DNA of 64,000 nucleotides from Nipponacmea schrenckii (Eukaryota; Mollusca; Gastropoda; Lottiidae): contig JAUJPP010000003.1 of assembly GCA_030562195.1 (NCBI GenBank), positions 21,049,398 through 21,113,397 on the forward strand, read 5' to 3'. The notes below the pieces were generated by a model. The model saw nothing but the letters and a program-made list of their open reading frames with translations. It had not been told where the DNA came from and did not search any database. Made by a program: the position numbers and the translations under genes. This document shows positions 39,101 through 51,900 of this stretch, in pieces. Position 1 is the first letter of the stretch. The number at the start of each line of letters is the position of its first letter.

Positions 39101-40646
39101 GTCATGTTGTCTGCAAATGTCGACTTACCGACGGCAAGAGGTTTCCTAAAATTATGAAGAGAAAAAATGTGACTGTTTAGTCATGACTATCGTATCCAAC
39201 CTCAACTCAGACACAACACTGCATGGCACAGTGGCATTCTGTATGTTCAGAATGTTCCTTTACAGTTAGCGCTCAGTCAGCAACCAGTTATATGCTACTA
39301 AACGAGTATTGATTCCCTCAAAAATTATTGCCACAGATTCAGACTCTTACAGCGAACAATTGTGATTCAGACTGTTAATTTTCGACTTCCTTTTTGCTTT
39401 TATAGACTTCTATGCTTATTGTTGTATCTCGATTATAATTACAAAAAAAAAGTATAATCTGCCTCAAATATTTCTTATACCTGGACTATGAACACTTATT
39501 TCCAGTATAATGGAAATATTTAAAGTGGTTCATACTGTACGAAAGAACGAAGGCAGACCATGTAAACCATTTCTGATTTTGATATGTAGTTTAGTATTGT
39601 ATACAAAGGCGTCCATTTTAATTGAGATCGTATCCTGTTACGATTTGTGAATAGTGTAACTTGTTGTATAATATTCACAGTCAAAATTGGCTCATTCATT
39701 TGAATTAGTAGTCTAGGTAATGTCAAGAGATGAGAAACAGGATTCATAGGTTGCAGTACATGATATAAAATACATACACTTCAACAGGGCATTATAATGA
39801 TATTGTTGTATAGGACCCTCTCAGAGTAGATGGTCTTGTTGAGCATGGAATTTTATCACCTGGTATGCTTGCTAAAGAAGTAGCATTGGAAATTTTTTCT
39901 TTAATCCTTTCTTTACAACTACAGTAGATCTAGTAGATCTTGCATAAATTCCTGGGTAGTTTCTACATTAACATCAAAAGTGCCCTTTGCGATGAAAGCC
40001 TTCATCCATTAGAAAATAAATTCAGACTGAACACTTAGCAGCAACTTTGATTCAAATCATTTGCTTTTTTACAGCTGCTCTATGTGGGATGTTAGGATAT
40101 CGTCAGTTCTTCAACACACCCTGGTTATTGGCCATACTTAGTTGGCAAGATCCCCAATATGGTTGTTATAGGGCTGCTTCGGACGAGATCTTACTCAAAG
40201 AAGGTAAATTACTTTAATTATTGGTTTATCGACATATTTCTTAGTTATCTACTCCATCAGATTTGCATTCCTGTGCAGTAAATGAGTTAAGCTCTGCTCT
40301 GAACCTTTGGAATAAAATGAAATATACAAATTGTATAACATAGCTTCATAACCTCGCTGTTTGACATCCTTAATTTATGAACAATGACCATAATTATTAA
40401 CGTGAGCTTCTGTATTTTTAATTCATTAATCCCTTTAATTATGCCCCAACGAGAAACACCAGCCCGTTTGAATTAAATCATACTTTCAATTAAACTGTTT
40501 CAGATGGCCATCGTATAAAAAGAGAAGAGAGACGGTTGAAAAATCAATGTTTAAGTCATCGTACAACAGTAGCAGTAGCTGCCTTAGGGCAATATGTTCG
40601 TTATATAATCGAGACCTGGGCAGACAATCAGAAAATCAATCATTAG
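33157..40646 (+). CDS. C16orf89-family secreted protein (DUF4735)
   Basis: Spliced CDS: 33157-33346, 36279-36440, 36705-36855, 38528-38645, 38850-39009, 40075-40203, 40504-40646; 1053 nt, 350 residues, all GT-AG and in phase. The first 18-20 residues are a hydrophobic signal peptide (MIVSTLFVLFISIFSGINC), so the protein is probably secreted. Family hallmarks are visible in order: LRALRFALEFLENEHKDVNL near the N-terminus, IGYTLTKNFW, DDCLTEFFGTG, CSISDDCWRKM, GCEKEM, EQAALCGMLGYRQF with LAILSWQDPQYGCY, and a C-terminal CLSHRTTVAVAALGQYVRYI. Cysteines in these motifs probably pair. Vertebrate C16orf89 is a thyroid-enriched protein of unknown biochemical activity, so no function is assigned. Length fits the family (about 350-400). 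The start ATG is the only one in frame before the signal peptide. Intron 1 (2.9 kb) carries two repeat structures. Confidence 0.88.
34400..34975 (+). repeat. 21-bp minisatellite in intron 1 of the C16orf89-like gene
   Basis: Degenerate tandem copies of a 21-bp unit of the form CAATGTCTCTATTCGCTAAAA run for about 570 bp. Because the period is a multiple of three, one frame (34561-34809) stays open and reads as a false seven-residue repeat. Confidence 0.8.
34994..35890. mobile_element. Palindromic terminal-inverted-repeat element with inverted minisatellite arms
   Basis: Outer inverted repeats of about 70 bp start TACGAAAGCCTTTTAGA on both strands and continue through an A-rich stretch to ATATTTTGCACRAGTCGAAA. 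Inside, a 22-bp unit (TTGTGGAATCCGAAATTTCG plus two bases) is repeated about five times on the left (35066-35190, inverted) and about twelve times on the right (35553-35822). Inside these, TTCTTAAGAATTTGCAAAAA is mirrored by TTTTTTAGCAAATTCTTAAG. A central unique core of about 250 bp remains (35220-35460). TA next to both termini would suit a Tc1/mariner-type target site. No transposase. It lies in intron 1 of the C16orf89-like gene. Confidence 0.75.
37741..38215 (+). repeat. Degenerate AACATTAC-type repeats in intron 3
   Basis: Loosely repeated blocks of the form AAACAGAACATTAC or AGGGAACATTACAT at intervals of about 40-60 bp, with a poly-A run near 37750 and 14 C at 38100-38113. Copies are too diverged to define a unit exactly. 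Confidence 0.4.
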
Positions 40647-40866
40647 TGAACATGTTTAATAGAAAGGACTGTAATTATCAAGGTGTAAGAGTCGGCCAAA
40701 TTTAACCTTTAAATCTGAAAACAGTTATTTTCACGTCATTGTTTCTCCGAGAACTTCTCATTGAAACCATATGGTCTATGGGGGTACATGTAATCATTTT
40801 TTCCAGTTAACATGCAAGAACTTCAGACCATTTGTAATGGTACATAATCTTGCTATCGGTGTCCCC

Positions 40867-40872
40867 AATAAA
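40867..40872 (+). terminator. Polyadenylation signal AATAAA of the C16orf89-like gene
   Basis: AATAAA lies 220 bp after the stop codon, the first good signal downstream. Confidence 0.55.
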
Positions 40873-42350
40873 AAATATAAAAAGGTTTAAAAAACTACGT
40901 TACAATGTCTTTTAATAACTATCTCTATCCTACCCATAAATCGATCGCTTACTGAATAAACGTGCTTTACTCTCAATAATTTAAGCTCAAATTGTGTTTT
41001 ATAATTTGCATATACATTATTATCATTCACTGATTGATACAGCTCAATTCTACTACTTTTCAGAAATAAAATCGGTTTGACAATGTGCATTTCTTTTGTA
41101 TAGATGATAATCAGGGAAGTGGTTGGGGTTTTTGGTTAACGTCGAGGATTTCGCTTCCCTGCTGCATGAAGCCGTTACATTTTTTGAGAAATTCAGCTTT
41201 AGTTGAATGTGTGGGGGCATTAAGGTTTCGTTGTTTAATGTTTTTGAAATACATTTGAACGACATGGTAGTTAAAAACTTGGAACAGTGGCTGCGCCGGT
41301 GGGGACACAGAAGGGGAATTTGACACCCAAGAAAATCCGTTTGTTCTCTAAATTATTAAATATTCTTTAATTGCGTTTCAAATTTATGCGTCAATATTCC
41401 AAAAAAACACAATTGTCCCTACATTGAATCAGTGCGACCCCTATTTGTAACCCCGGTCTCCAGAGGCTAGCGCCGTAATTCTGTTTAAACCAACCTTTCA
41501 GAAAAACCACTTTAGTTATTGATCATATAATTCTGTTGTGTATTTTAATTGAACACAATAAAATATTAAACCTACACGATTGCGATAATTTGTATTAACG
41601 AACTATTCCAGTTCACCCTAGAATTTATATGATTGATATTAATCTGAAATATGCATTCACTAATATTTCTTCTGATAGTGAAATCATCATGATATAGGTA
41701 ATTATTCATATAATATAATATACAGTTGAGCAATGTCTAGTAAACGTATTTTATACGAATTGTCTCTCAAAAATAAATTCATTCTGTAACCAGGGTATTC
41801 ATTATTTATACATCTTTCTTGGTGATGATAGGCTTTTAACAAAGTAAACACAAACTACCAAAACCCATTCATTATTCATTATTTAAATGTTTTCACGCTT
41901 CAGTTTTAAAGATTAATAAAAATATAAATCAATCACAAAACGATTCTCGTAAAATAACTATCGATTTTCTCACTGGAAACCAATTTTTTGGAAATTTCAA
42001 AATTAAATGTTTGGTAGGCTGAGGAAGCTCACTATAATGATACCATAATTACTCTACTTTCACCTGGCCCGTGTGTGTGTGTGTGTGTGTGGGTGTAGAA
42101 TAAAGGGTTTGGTTGCATGGCAAGACCACATTACATGAGGGACATTAGACTAGATGTATAAGATACTATGAAAATAAATGATTGTAAAACAGGCTAATAC
42201 TTCATCAAAGACATGAGGTTGAACATCTGTCTACATGCTCCAGTAATAATAAAGACAAACCAAAAAACGTTTTATAATTTTTAATTCCAGTTTACCTGAT
42301 TACCAATCATGATTATTTCAATAAATTACCAAATAATCAAAAAATCACAA
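40873..42350. other. Intergenic region between convergent genes
   Basis: The 3' ends of the C16orf89-like gene (+) and UBE4A (-) face each other here. A GT dinucleotide microsatellite lies at 42071-42090, extended by GGGTGT. Overlapping short frames at 41111-41326 (-) show no family resemblance. Confidence 0.5.
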
Positions 42351-45300
42351 TCAAGACATCTTGGATTTCCTCCATTCTTCTATTTTAAGTTTAAGATCTG
42401 TTTGAGGTATTACCATATCCATAGTTAATGGTGCTCTGTTGAATGGATCTGATTGATCACTGAAATGTAAAAAATGTTAAATAGAGAATAGCTGCAGTAG
42501 AACTTTTTACAATCATTATAATTGTATTTAAAATTCATGTACAGTGACAGTCTTAAGTCAATGTTGATATTATGTAGTGGTCTTTTTTCATTTTGAATAG
42601 CTCAAAAGTTTCATGGGCATGATATATTAAATTTTTTGTACAGAAACCAAGTTTGGCCAGGCTTCTATCATCCGAAACTAGTGTCATATTTTTCGGTATA
42701 GAAAAGTAGTTTGACTAGGTCACACCTTTAAAATGTCTACTAATTATCATCAAGTGTTGATTCAGGTAACTAGGTTAACTAGGTCAAAAGCGTTCTTCAT
42801 GAGGCTTTCATGTATATAATATATCAAGGCCAATAACTCTTGGCTTTTGTATATAATCAGACTACACTAACCTCAATATATGTCTAGATATAACAGCTCT
42901 GTCAACTATAGTATTAGAAGTTGGTAATAACACAGGTTCTTTCATCAAACTTCCTAAGATAGGATCCAAAAATTCTTCTGGTGCCTCTTCTACTAGGTCA
43001 TCTTCTGCCTGAGTTTTTTCTTGCATGCCCTGAAATATTAAAAGAACGTTTTTGCAGATGATCAATCAATAAATATAACCATCATTCCCCTTCAATCCAA
43101 CAGGAGTTATCCATGTACCTGGATACTCTTTTAGTGTAATGCATTCCCAAGGTCACTTACTTATTCTTGATGTCCAACAGAGCTGATTTCAACTGCTCAT
43201 TGTAGATTGACAACCGTACATGACCAACATATATGGCCAAAAGAATATATGGATGCAACATCTAAGCACAACATCTCTTCAAATCTTCAAACATAATCAT
43301 CGAGATACATGTAAATTCACCTACCCTAATTTTATCATCTAAGCCAAGGAAATCACTAATAATGACAGGGTCTGTGCCTATTTTCTGTAAAACCTGTATT
43401 GTTTTAGGGAACAACTCTGTCGAATAAGAACGACCATCATTTGAAATAGCCATACAAAAGTCATTACTTTCACCTAAATTTAAATAAATTTTACAAATAT
43501 CTGAGACAATTTGTTGAGGTTTGAATTCATAATCATTCTTATCTTTTACATTAAAATTTTTCTGTTTAGGTCCAACCTGAAATATACAAGGGAGGGTGTT
43601 TAAGATATAATTTGATATCCTCTCACAATGTAGGCAAAGTACTGGGTATTTACAATATTGATATCTCACAACATTAGACCCATCAAGTAAGTAAGTTTGT
43701 ATATACATGTATTGTTCATTTGGCATGCAGGCTTTGAGTTTATACATATAGATTTTGGGTTTGGCATTCTCCCATAACGTCAAATAGTGTTCATTGATCT
43801 TCTTATGGTTCGTATTTTCATATAACTAGTACCTTGCAATCTTTGAAAGTTTATTCAAAGTACATAAACCAAATAAGATATTTTGAACTTACCAAATGAA
43901 CTAAGAAATAATTCAACATGGCCGCCATTCTGTCTACCATTGTATTGTTACAAAATATACTCTTAATTTCCCTCGTTAATAACTCTAATGAATGTATGGT
44001 GTAATTAGCCATGACATTATGATAACGAGCGATATTGCCCAGTAATTGAAAATTCTGTTCTGTTTGTTGTCTTTGTCTTGGTTCTAAATTCTCCCAATCT
44101 CCTCTTTCTTTCTCTTGTTGTTTTTCCTTAATTTGCATCATATACTAAAATCAGAGACGAAATGGAATAAACAAAGAGCCTATTTATATGTTTCTTATGG
44201 ATGTAGGTTATGGTCAAAACATTCTGCAATAATCTTTCCCGTATCTCGCACTGAAGATTTTTGTATTTTTTATCTTGTTTTCTTGACTTCTTAGGAGCTA
44301 TGTATTATTCTGTAGGCTACAATAACATGGCTACAAAACCCTGATTTTCAGTATTTCTTTGACTGTTAGTTCATGGGAAAAACATATATTACAGTTAAAC
44401 TTAAAATTGAGTGGAGCCTTCATAATGATACACAGCTCCTACCAAGGTGTTCAAAATGTTGTTAAAACCTATTGAATAATACTAGAAGTTTTATAGGATC
44501 TATTCTTATACAGATTCAAAAGCAAACTTAAAAACAATCCCCTTTATATAAGAAAACCAAGCTAATAAACTTATTATATTAAAAAAAAAAGAACTAAGAC
44601 TTACCGATAAGGCTTCATCTAATAAAAATATGGCATCATTAATTAATAAATTGATAAATCTTAAAAATAATGGTGCTTCTGGAGAATCAATGTTTCTCTC
44701 AGCATGGTCTGATAATTCCTGGAAATAAAATAAATATACACCAACTCTAGGTAGCTCTGAATATCTCATAGTGTTTGTTCTCTAGGTTAAGATGGTCTGA
44801 TTGAACATTGACTAGAACAATTTCATTAGATAATATTGTCAATTGGCATTGGTTTTGGAATGAACATTATTTTTTGCCAATAAACAGATTTCAATATGGA
44901 TCACCCAGCAGATAATAATGTATAACTAAGTGCTAATGAAGAGAAGATGTCTAAAAACCAGCAGATATAAGGTTCCATCACAGCATAGGTCAAGATAATA
45001 CATATGGATTTTTTGACCAAGTATCCCCCCAGTGATACAGGTTAATTTGGCTGGCATGAAAAAGGTTATAGTAACTGGAAAGACCAACATGTGTGCTACA
45101 AGCTGTGTTCATTAAAGATATCATGACAGTAAATAAATCACTTATTACATACTGAAATAGGGTTGCCAATCTTTATTCGCCTAATCAAATGCAAAAAGTA
45201 TTATTCATTTTACTTACCTTAATAGATTGTTTATGTACATCAATATTCCAGATGTACTCTAGTACAATATACATTGGTCTACGATAGTTAAATTTCTGTT

Positions 45301-48300
45301 CAAACTCTACACTCTGTCCAGTCATCTCAATACTCACAAACACGTGGAGTAATTTCTCAGCTAAATGCTCTATTAGTTCATGTTCACTGAACAACTTCTC
45401 TCTATGAAATCTGAAATAGAGAAAATATATTATATATCAAGGATTATTGAGAAAAATTATTTGTTATATCCAAGCTTTGAAACGTTACAGCAATCTAAAA
45501 ATCACATGTGTAAATCATACCAAAATGGTTTGATTATGGTTCACCTAGATTAGAATTATCCTCAATCTGATCAAAATTAAAATCTCTATGTTTTTTTGTG
45601 TGAATTTTGTGTAAGTTACTTCTCATAACGGATCTTACTATATTCTTCTTTCAATTATGTTCAACAGAAATTAATACTCTAGTATCAAAGTTAGTTCAGT
45701 GTAGTCAGTTTCAGGATACATATACTAATAGTAGAGATTAAAACTGCTGCTTACCAGTTGTAGACATTTACAATAATAATACTAACCTGGCTAATAGCCC
45801 CCCACCACCACCTTTAGAGTTAGGGTCTGGTGGCATTAAAGATGATAAGGTATCTGCTAGTTCAGCTCGGAGATGTGGATTATTCATTCTTTCTGGATTT
45901 CCCATAAACACCAAGATTAAAGTCATAAAATATTTCACTTTTTCTCCTGCATACTGTAAAGAAATTATACTTATTCTAAGAACACTATTTGTACAATGTT
46001 CATTTGAATAAAAGAAACATTGACTTTAATTACATACACATTAAATCAAAGTTTGATATTAAAGAATTGTCTAGTTGTTAGCAGCATGAGATAAGCTCTA
46101 GTACATAAGAAATGATGGGAGGGCCTTCATACTAATATTCTTTTTGCCCAATGTCATACTCCTGTGCAATGATTCCTTTACTTTTCTCATTCCATTACCC
46201 CAATGAGGATTGTCTATCTAAAACACATATAGGCAGTATGAGTTGAAAATTTAGTAAATTAAACCTAATTCCTTGTAATGTTCAGTTTCAAAAACTTTTA
46301 ACAGTAAATATTTTACAGTTATAAATTTATTATTAGCTTACCTCAAATAATTCATCTTGAAATCGATGAAGAAATAGGATAAAATCATTGAGATTTCCCA
46401 TGACAAATTCTGGTATAAGTTTTAAACTCTGTGGTACATTTTGTGGTAAAGGTAATTTTACTGCCTGTATTTCACTAACACTATCATCTATTGCCATCTG
46501 ACTCAACCAAGTGGCTGTGGCTATATGTAGATTTAAACTCATTTCTAATAGCTGGGGTATTGTCAATGCTGCTTTCATACTCAGAAATAATGTCATACCT
46601 ACAAAATGAAGAATTTCTATGAATTCATGGCACTAATACAGATAAAGATAGTGAGTATAATGTTGTTAATTTGTTTAAAATTGTCCAGTAAATATAAAAA
46701 AAGGTAGTAATAGTAGTAGTATCTAACACGATACATTCTCTTCAATTATTATCAATTTGATAAGAAACAGTATTCATATCAATTCTGAATGGAACAGTGA
46801 TTTTCCAATACAATACAATACCAAACCTTTTATTCTGTTACTACTTAAAATTTGTGATCTAATATGGCACTTACCCTTTTCCATCTGTGCTTTGATACTT
46901 CTTATAGGTTCTACATCTTCACTGACTGCCTGTGGGCGGACATCTTGATATAGTCTTTGAACTCGATGTAAATCTTGATTTAACTTAGTAAACTTAGTAT
47001 GGACAGTGTGAAAACCTAGATTGGTACACTGTTGAGCCATAAAGAAGCACTCAGTTATAAAATTATAAGTTTCTGTATTATCAATATTGATGTCTTCACC
47101 TTCTTTCACTGGTATTAAACATGTTTCTTCCTTTAAACCTAGATATACAAATATAGACATAGTGGTAAGAACTACTAGACTATTTAAGGCCATATTGAAA
47201 GAGTAAAGCAGACTATCTATAAACCCCTCTGATAAACTAGTCTGAAATATCAGAAAGGATGCTATATCCACTAATCCACAAAGCATTTGTACGTAAATCT
47301 TCTCTGAGGTAACACAAGTTACCCTCTTTAAACAATAAAAACAACCTGACAAATACTGACCTCCAGAATGGATTCCACGAGTTTTCATATCTTTTTCATC
47401 AGAGCTGGTAGCTTTAATGTAATTACATTGTATCTTCAACAACTTCGTTGACATTGGCTCACAAAATGGTTGACATAATTTGAGCAGAAGATAGTTTAGA
47501 TTCAAACAAAATCCTTCAGATGAATACAATTGGTTGAACAGTTGTGGCATCTGATTGGACCATATTTTTGTTCTACCTGAATTATACATTTCATCCAATC
47601 ATAAGAAACATACAACAATCTACAAATTTCCCAACCTGAATTAACAAAAATCAGTGACTGGTATAGGTTAATAAGTTATGTTGATTTGTACTTTGCTAGT
47701 ACAGAGAGTTTTCATTCAGGATAATGGCACATCAATCAGATTATAAGTAAATAAATATCAGATACCTTGATTAGCCTCAAGACATTTTCCAATCCATTTT
47801 AAAACTAAATGTTTGATATCAGATGATACTTTTATTAAGGAATAAACAAGTAAATAAATCTTTTCATTTAATGTTACCAGCTCCTGGAAAACGAAAGTAG
47901 AAAATACATGTATAATGTTCATTCGGTGAAGAACAATACAGTACAGTACATTTTTGTGATCATAAAATGTATCATACACATTATGATTGGGAACCCAACT
48001 TTAAATGAATATTTTCTGCTCTCTCTAAATATAGAATCATAAACTATCTCTGTTTTTATATTTGTGAATTGATTAGCGACAAAGGAATAAAATAACTTAC
48101 CGCCCAGATGTTAGATTCTGTATTATCATGTATATGTTTCCTATATGATGATGGATCATTAAAGAAATCATATGGTCCAGCTTCATTTTTTGGTATACAC
48201 GTCAGACTTAACATAGAGCCTAATAATGTTGTCTCATAGGATTTACCACTCTTCCAATCTTTAGGTGAATTATACTTCATAAATGACTACAATAAAATCA

Positions 48301-51300
48301 TATCTGTAACATTTTCAGTTTCAAAACACACTTTTGTCAGATTTTCTCTATGTATAGACTTTTAATACTTGAGAGGAAAGGGTCATACTCATAAAATATA
48401 ACTATAAATTTGCTTTCAATTAATCTACAGTTACATTAAAAACAAAAATAAATCTACTATTACTATAAAAACTTTCGGAGAGAATCTGTCTGCGAGTACT
48501 TCATACTTCATCCCTAAAATTTGTACTTCCTATTAGAATATCAACCCCTTTTCAGACTAGCTTTGATTATCATTACACAATTTGGCAGCATGAGACAAAC
48601 ACTAATCAATTTCAGTCAGATACAATGAAAGAAATAATAATCTTACCACAGCTGTGTCTGGAAGTTTGGTAAAAAATTTACATAAATGAATATATTGTGT
48701 TTTATCAGCACTGACTAGAACCATTTTAGTAAACTTTTCTTTAATAAGGTCAAATATAGGATAGGTAACATCATCTACATTACAATCTTTATCATCTATT
48801 ATAGACTGTAATACTTGTAGAAAATATTCTGTTATATTACTGTTATCATCACCTGAAACAAGGGAATATTTCAAACTATCAATGTGTGTGTGGAGATTCA
48901 TAAATGGTTTGAATTTTCATATTCTTTCCACACAAGTTTACCCAGAAAATACCATCTCTATATTTTCTGTACTAGTTTGGTCTAATAAACGAGGAAAACA
49001 TCTTTCCATTACAGCATAAGCCTGTTTAGGGATTTTAAAGTGTACAGTCTGTAACACACAGAGCTTTATTGTCCTATCAAAACAAAGACACCTTTTCTCT
49101 GTCAGTCCCTCCCATTTGAAACAGTCTCACTGAGCCACTGCTTCTTCCAATTTATGACAGGAAAGAATAAGAACTGTTTTAAATACATATTGCATATAGC
49201 AATCTCTATTTATAAAATATTTTCAAAGAAGCAAGTTTTTTTTTAGATTTAATTGTCACAAAATTGTTCCACCTACCAAAAATAGCTCCAGATTCCAATA
49301 GGTAAAGATCTATAAATTGTTGGTATAAATTCTGAGAAGGAAATAATTCAGTTTGTAATAAACATGTTTTAGTATTTAATATTATTACATTTTTACATTC
49401 CTTTAAACATGACTTTAATTCTTCTTTCTGAAATATAGAACACAATTACATACATGGTTATGATTTTAACATCAAAAAAGAAAAAGATGCAAAGTGCATC
49501 AGTACCTACCTATGATTCTGTCATATTTTTTTTGTAAAGTTTCAGTCTTACGGTTCTTTTAAGAAACTAAATATAGATAAAGAACTAAGAGGCTAACCAA
49601 ATAAAGTGTAAAAAAGAGAAAATGTATATCATTAACTACTAACCTGACAATTATGTTGTATATTGATTAACCTATCATAACATTGAGATAAATAGTTTAA
49701 AACTAATGGTTCATTGGCTGTTAAATTACTGGATGTTGGAGGTACTAAAAATTCTTCCGGTGATTCTATCATTATTCTTTCAAATACAGCCTATAATATA
49801 CAAAACATATTTTTACATACGCACTATATTCGGAATTATACGGTATATCAGTATGATAAAACTATATGTAAGTGGGGAACTCATTTTTTTTTAACATCTC
49901 ATTTCTTTTGAAAACATTAATAGTAATAATAGTTGTAAAATTTTCAGTAGATTTGATTAAACCATATGGAAAGTATATTAGCTTGGCACAAAGAAAAGAG
50001 AAGTAAACAATTGAATACATCAGTTAAAAAATAATCTGCAAGTATAAAACATATCTTACTTGTGATAGATTTTCCATATCTAACCATGTTTGATCAGACA
50101 AGATTTCAGCTAAATCTTTTAAATGAGTACACCCTTTCTTCCCATCATCATATTCTATAGATAAATACATTCAACATATTTTATTCATCTTTTTATCTTC
50201 AAAATATGGAAAATAAATTTATTAGATTGAACAGTCTTTGAAATGACACAGTGAGCATATTTATAACAGTGCTTATTTGTACAATCTCATGCTCAGATAT
50301 AAATCAAAACTAGGACAACAATTTGGATAGGGTGTTTGTCTTGTCAATATAGGGCTTTACCTCCATCTAATGTAAGAAGAAAAATATCCTCAATCAGTTT
50401 ATTGATCTCTAGTTTAATCTCTACATTCTGACTTTCAGTAGGGCTTCTCTCAGGACCTGTAAATCATAGAAATATAATCAAAAAATTTACCTTTGAAGAC
50501 AGGAAACAATATTTTACTAGAACTGTGAACAGTACTGAGAGTGGCAAATAACTCCTATGGGGCCACTTGATACAAGGTCACGTGATATAGCCTTTTGAAT
50601 TTTTAAACACTCAAAACAAACTTTTTAACAACCATTATAAGCATATGTATGGACAGCTTAGGTCAAGTACATTTAACTTGAAAATTATTAAGGTAATTGA
50701 AGGTCAAGGTCACTTGATATAGCCTTTTGAATTTTTTTAAAAACTCATACGGGTACAAAAAAATTGTAGTCGACCGTTATAGGCCTATGTGTGGATAGCT
50801 AATGTCAAGAACATTCTTCTTGTAAAAATTCAGGGTCATTGAAGGTCAAGGTCATTTGATATAGCCTTTTAATTTTTTTAAAAAATCAATCGGGCTTAAA
50901 AAAAATCGAAATTTGAAAATGAAAATTCTGTGCCCAACAAATTTTAGATAAAGTAACAAGGTTCAAAAAACACCAAAATCGTACAAATCGGAGAAAAATT
51001 TGCTGAATGTCACCGTTCTGTGATAACACATAAAGTTTCACTACCAGATAGAATTTTTTCCTCTAATTGGTTTCTAATTATGCCAAAGTGGTTCTGAAAA
51101 ACCGGAAGTTCTCACACAAAAACCGGAAGTGGTAGAACCTTTTTATGATGTCTTTTTATTTCTATAGGCGACTTCTCTATATTCTGTAATTTTCAAAGCG
51201 ATCGTGTAATTAGCAACAAAGTTATGCAATTATTCAATTATTATTATGCAATTTCTCACTTCCGATGCATAAAAATTTTAGTTATTCATTTTCTTTTCCA

Positions 51301-51886
51301 GTAAGTATCTTATTGCATTTTTCAAACCAAATTTCAATACCATTTTTGAGTTGAGCTAGGGAGCTTCCCGAAAAAAAAAAGAAAAAAAAGGTCTAATGAA
51401 AACAAAGAGTTGCAAATTTCTAATTTTCCACTCAATAAGATGATTTAGGTTAGGAAAAATGTGTACCAACAGGTCCGTGGTCAAACATTTTGGCATTGAT
51501 CTTTCATAGCTGCCCGTACCCATTTACACTTAGGTCTAATGGAATTAAGAATGAAGATGACTTATTCAATAGAATCAGATTTAACCAAGCAACTGAATTC
51601 ATGTAAAGAACAAATGCTCTAATTGACTGTGTTATAGATCTTCATTAAAGCATTGAAACTGGTTAATAGAATAATGGAATATGACACCTGAGATTTAATA
51701 CGATAAGGTCATATATTGCCTCTATGGATATTGAATTTTTTGGACTACTGCTCTCTTTTCCTCATTGATTAAATATTCACCCTTTTCTTTATGTTTTTCA
51801 CTACTGGTACTGAACTGCTGTGCTTCTGATAAAGTGGGAAATAGAGCTGCAAATGGATTTTCTACCAATCGTTGATTGTTCTCCAT
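42351..51886 (-). CDS. UBE4A: Ubiquitin conjugation factor E4 A (U-box ubiquitin ligase)
   Basis: Spliced CDS, 5' to 3': 51886-51781, 50456-50361, 50154-50060, 49790-49644, 49427-49277, 48852-48647, 48286-48101, 47883-47766, 47576-47361, 47138-46875, 46598-46342, 45953-45787, 45410-45218, 44718-44605, 44144-43893, 43576-43325, 43029-42872, 42459-42351; 3087 nt, 1028 residues, against about 1066 in human. All phases agree. The N-terminus has the UBE4A mark NPFAALF. The Ufd2 core is clear: AGRTKIW-type [71 protein letters not shown]. The U-box (about 957-1025) reads [17 protein letters not shown], then [11 protein letters not shown]. It extends ubiquitin chains on substrates with an E2. The GTGAAT donor of the first exon is the weakest junction. 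The frame also stays open through intron 47139-47360. Confidence 0.93.
47139..47360 (-). other. Stop-free in-frame intron (exitron candidate) in UBE4A
   Basis: A GTCAGT donor after CATTCTGGAG and an acceptor TATATCTAG bound 222 nt (74 codons) with no in-frame stop. Removing it gives [13 protein letters not shown], which fits other UBE4A proteins; retaining it inserts a hydrophobic, Cys-containing stretch that I do not recognise. Confidence 0.7.
48942..49048 (-). other. Candidate cassette or poison exon in a UBE4A intron
   Basis: An acceptor GTGTTACAG and donor GG|GTAAAC bound 107 nt. One frame is open and coding-like ([18 protein letters not shown]...), but its phase (0 in, 2 out) does not fit the flanking exons, which join in phase 1. 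Included after the 49277 donor, it would read GAC TGT ACA CTT TAA and stop at once. Confidence 0.35.
50570..50985 (-). repeat. Three-copy tandem repeat of about 135 bp in UBE4A intron 1
   Basis: Copies starting near 50577, 50706 and 50847 share GGTCAAGGTCA, TTGATATAGCCTTTTGAATT and a GTGTGGATAGCT-like block. Diverged from each other; no coding potential. Confidence 0.65.
51465..51600 (-). mobile_element. SINE-like repeat fragment, copy 3
   Basis: Contains TTGGCATTGATCTTTCATAG, then CCGTACCCATTTACACTTAG and GAAGATGACTTATTCAATAG, matching copies 14490-14760 and 54454-54700. Truncated and diverged. In UBE4A intron 1, minus orientation. Confidence 0.6.
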
Positions 51887-51900
51887 TTCTATTCTAGTGA

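Noticed and set aside
41111..41326. 71-codon minus-strand ORF and overlapping 41053-41265 frame
   Set aside because: No splice context, low-information composition and overlapping frames; no family recognised.
46757..46948. 63-codon + strand ORF
   Set aside because: Antisense to a UBE4A exon.
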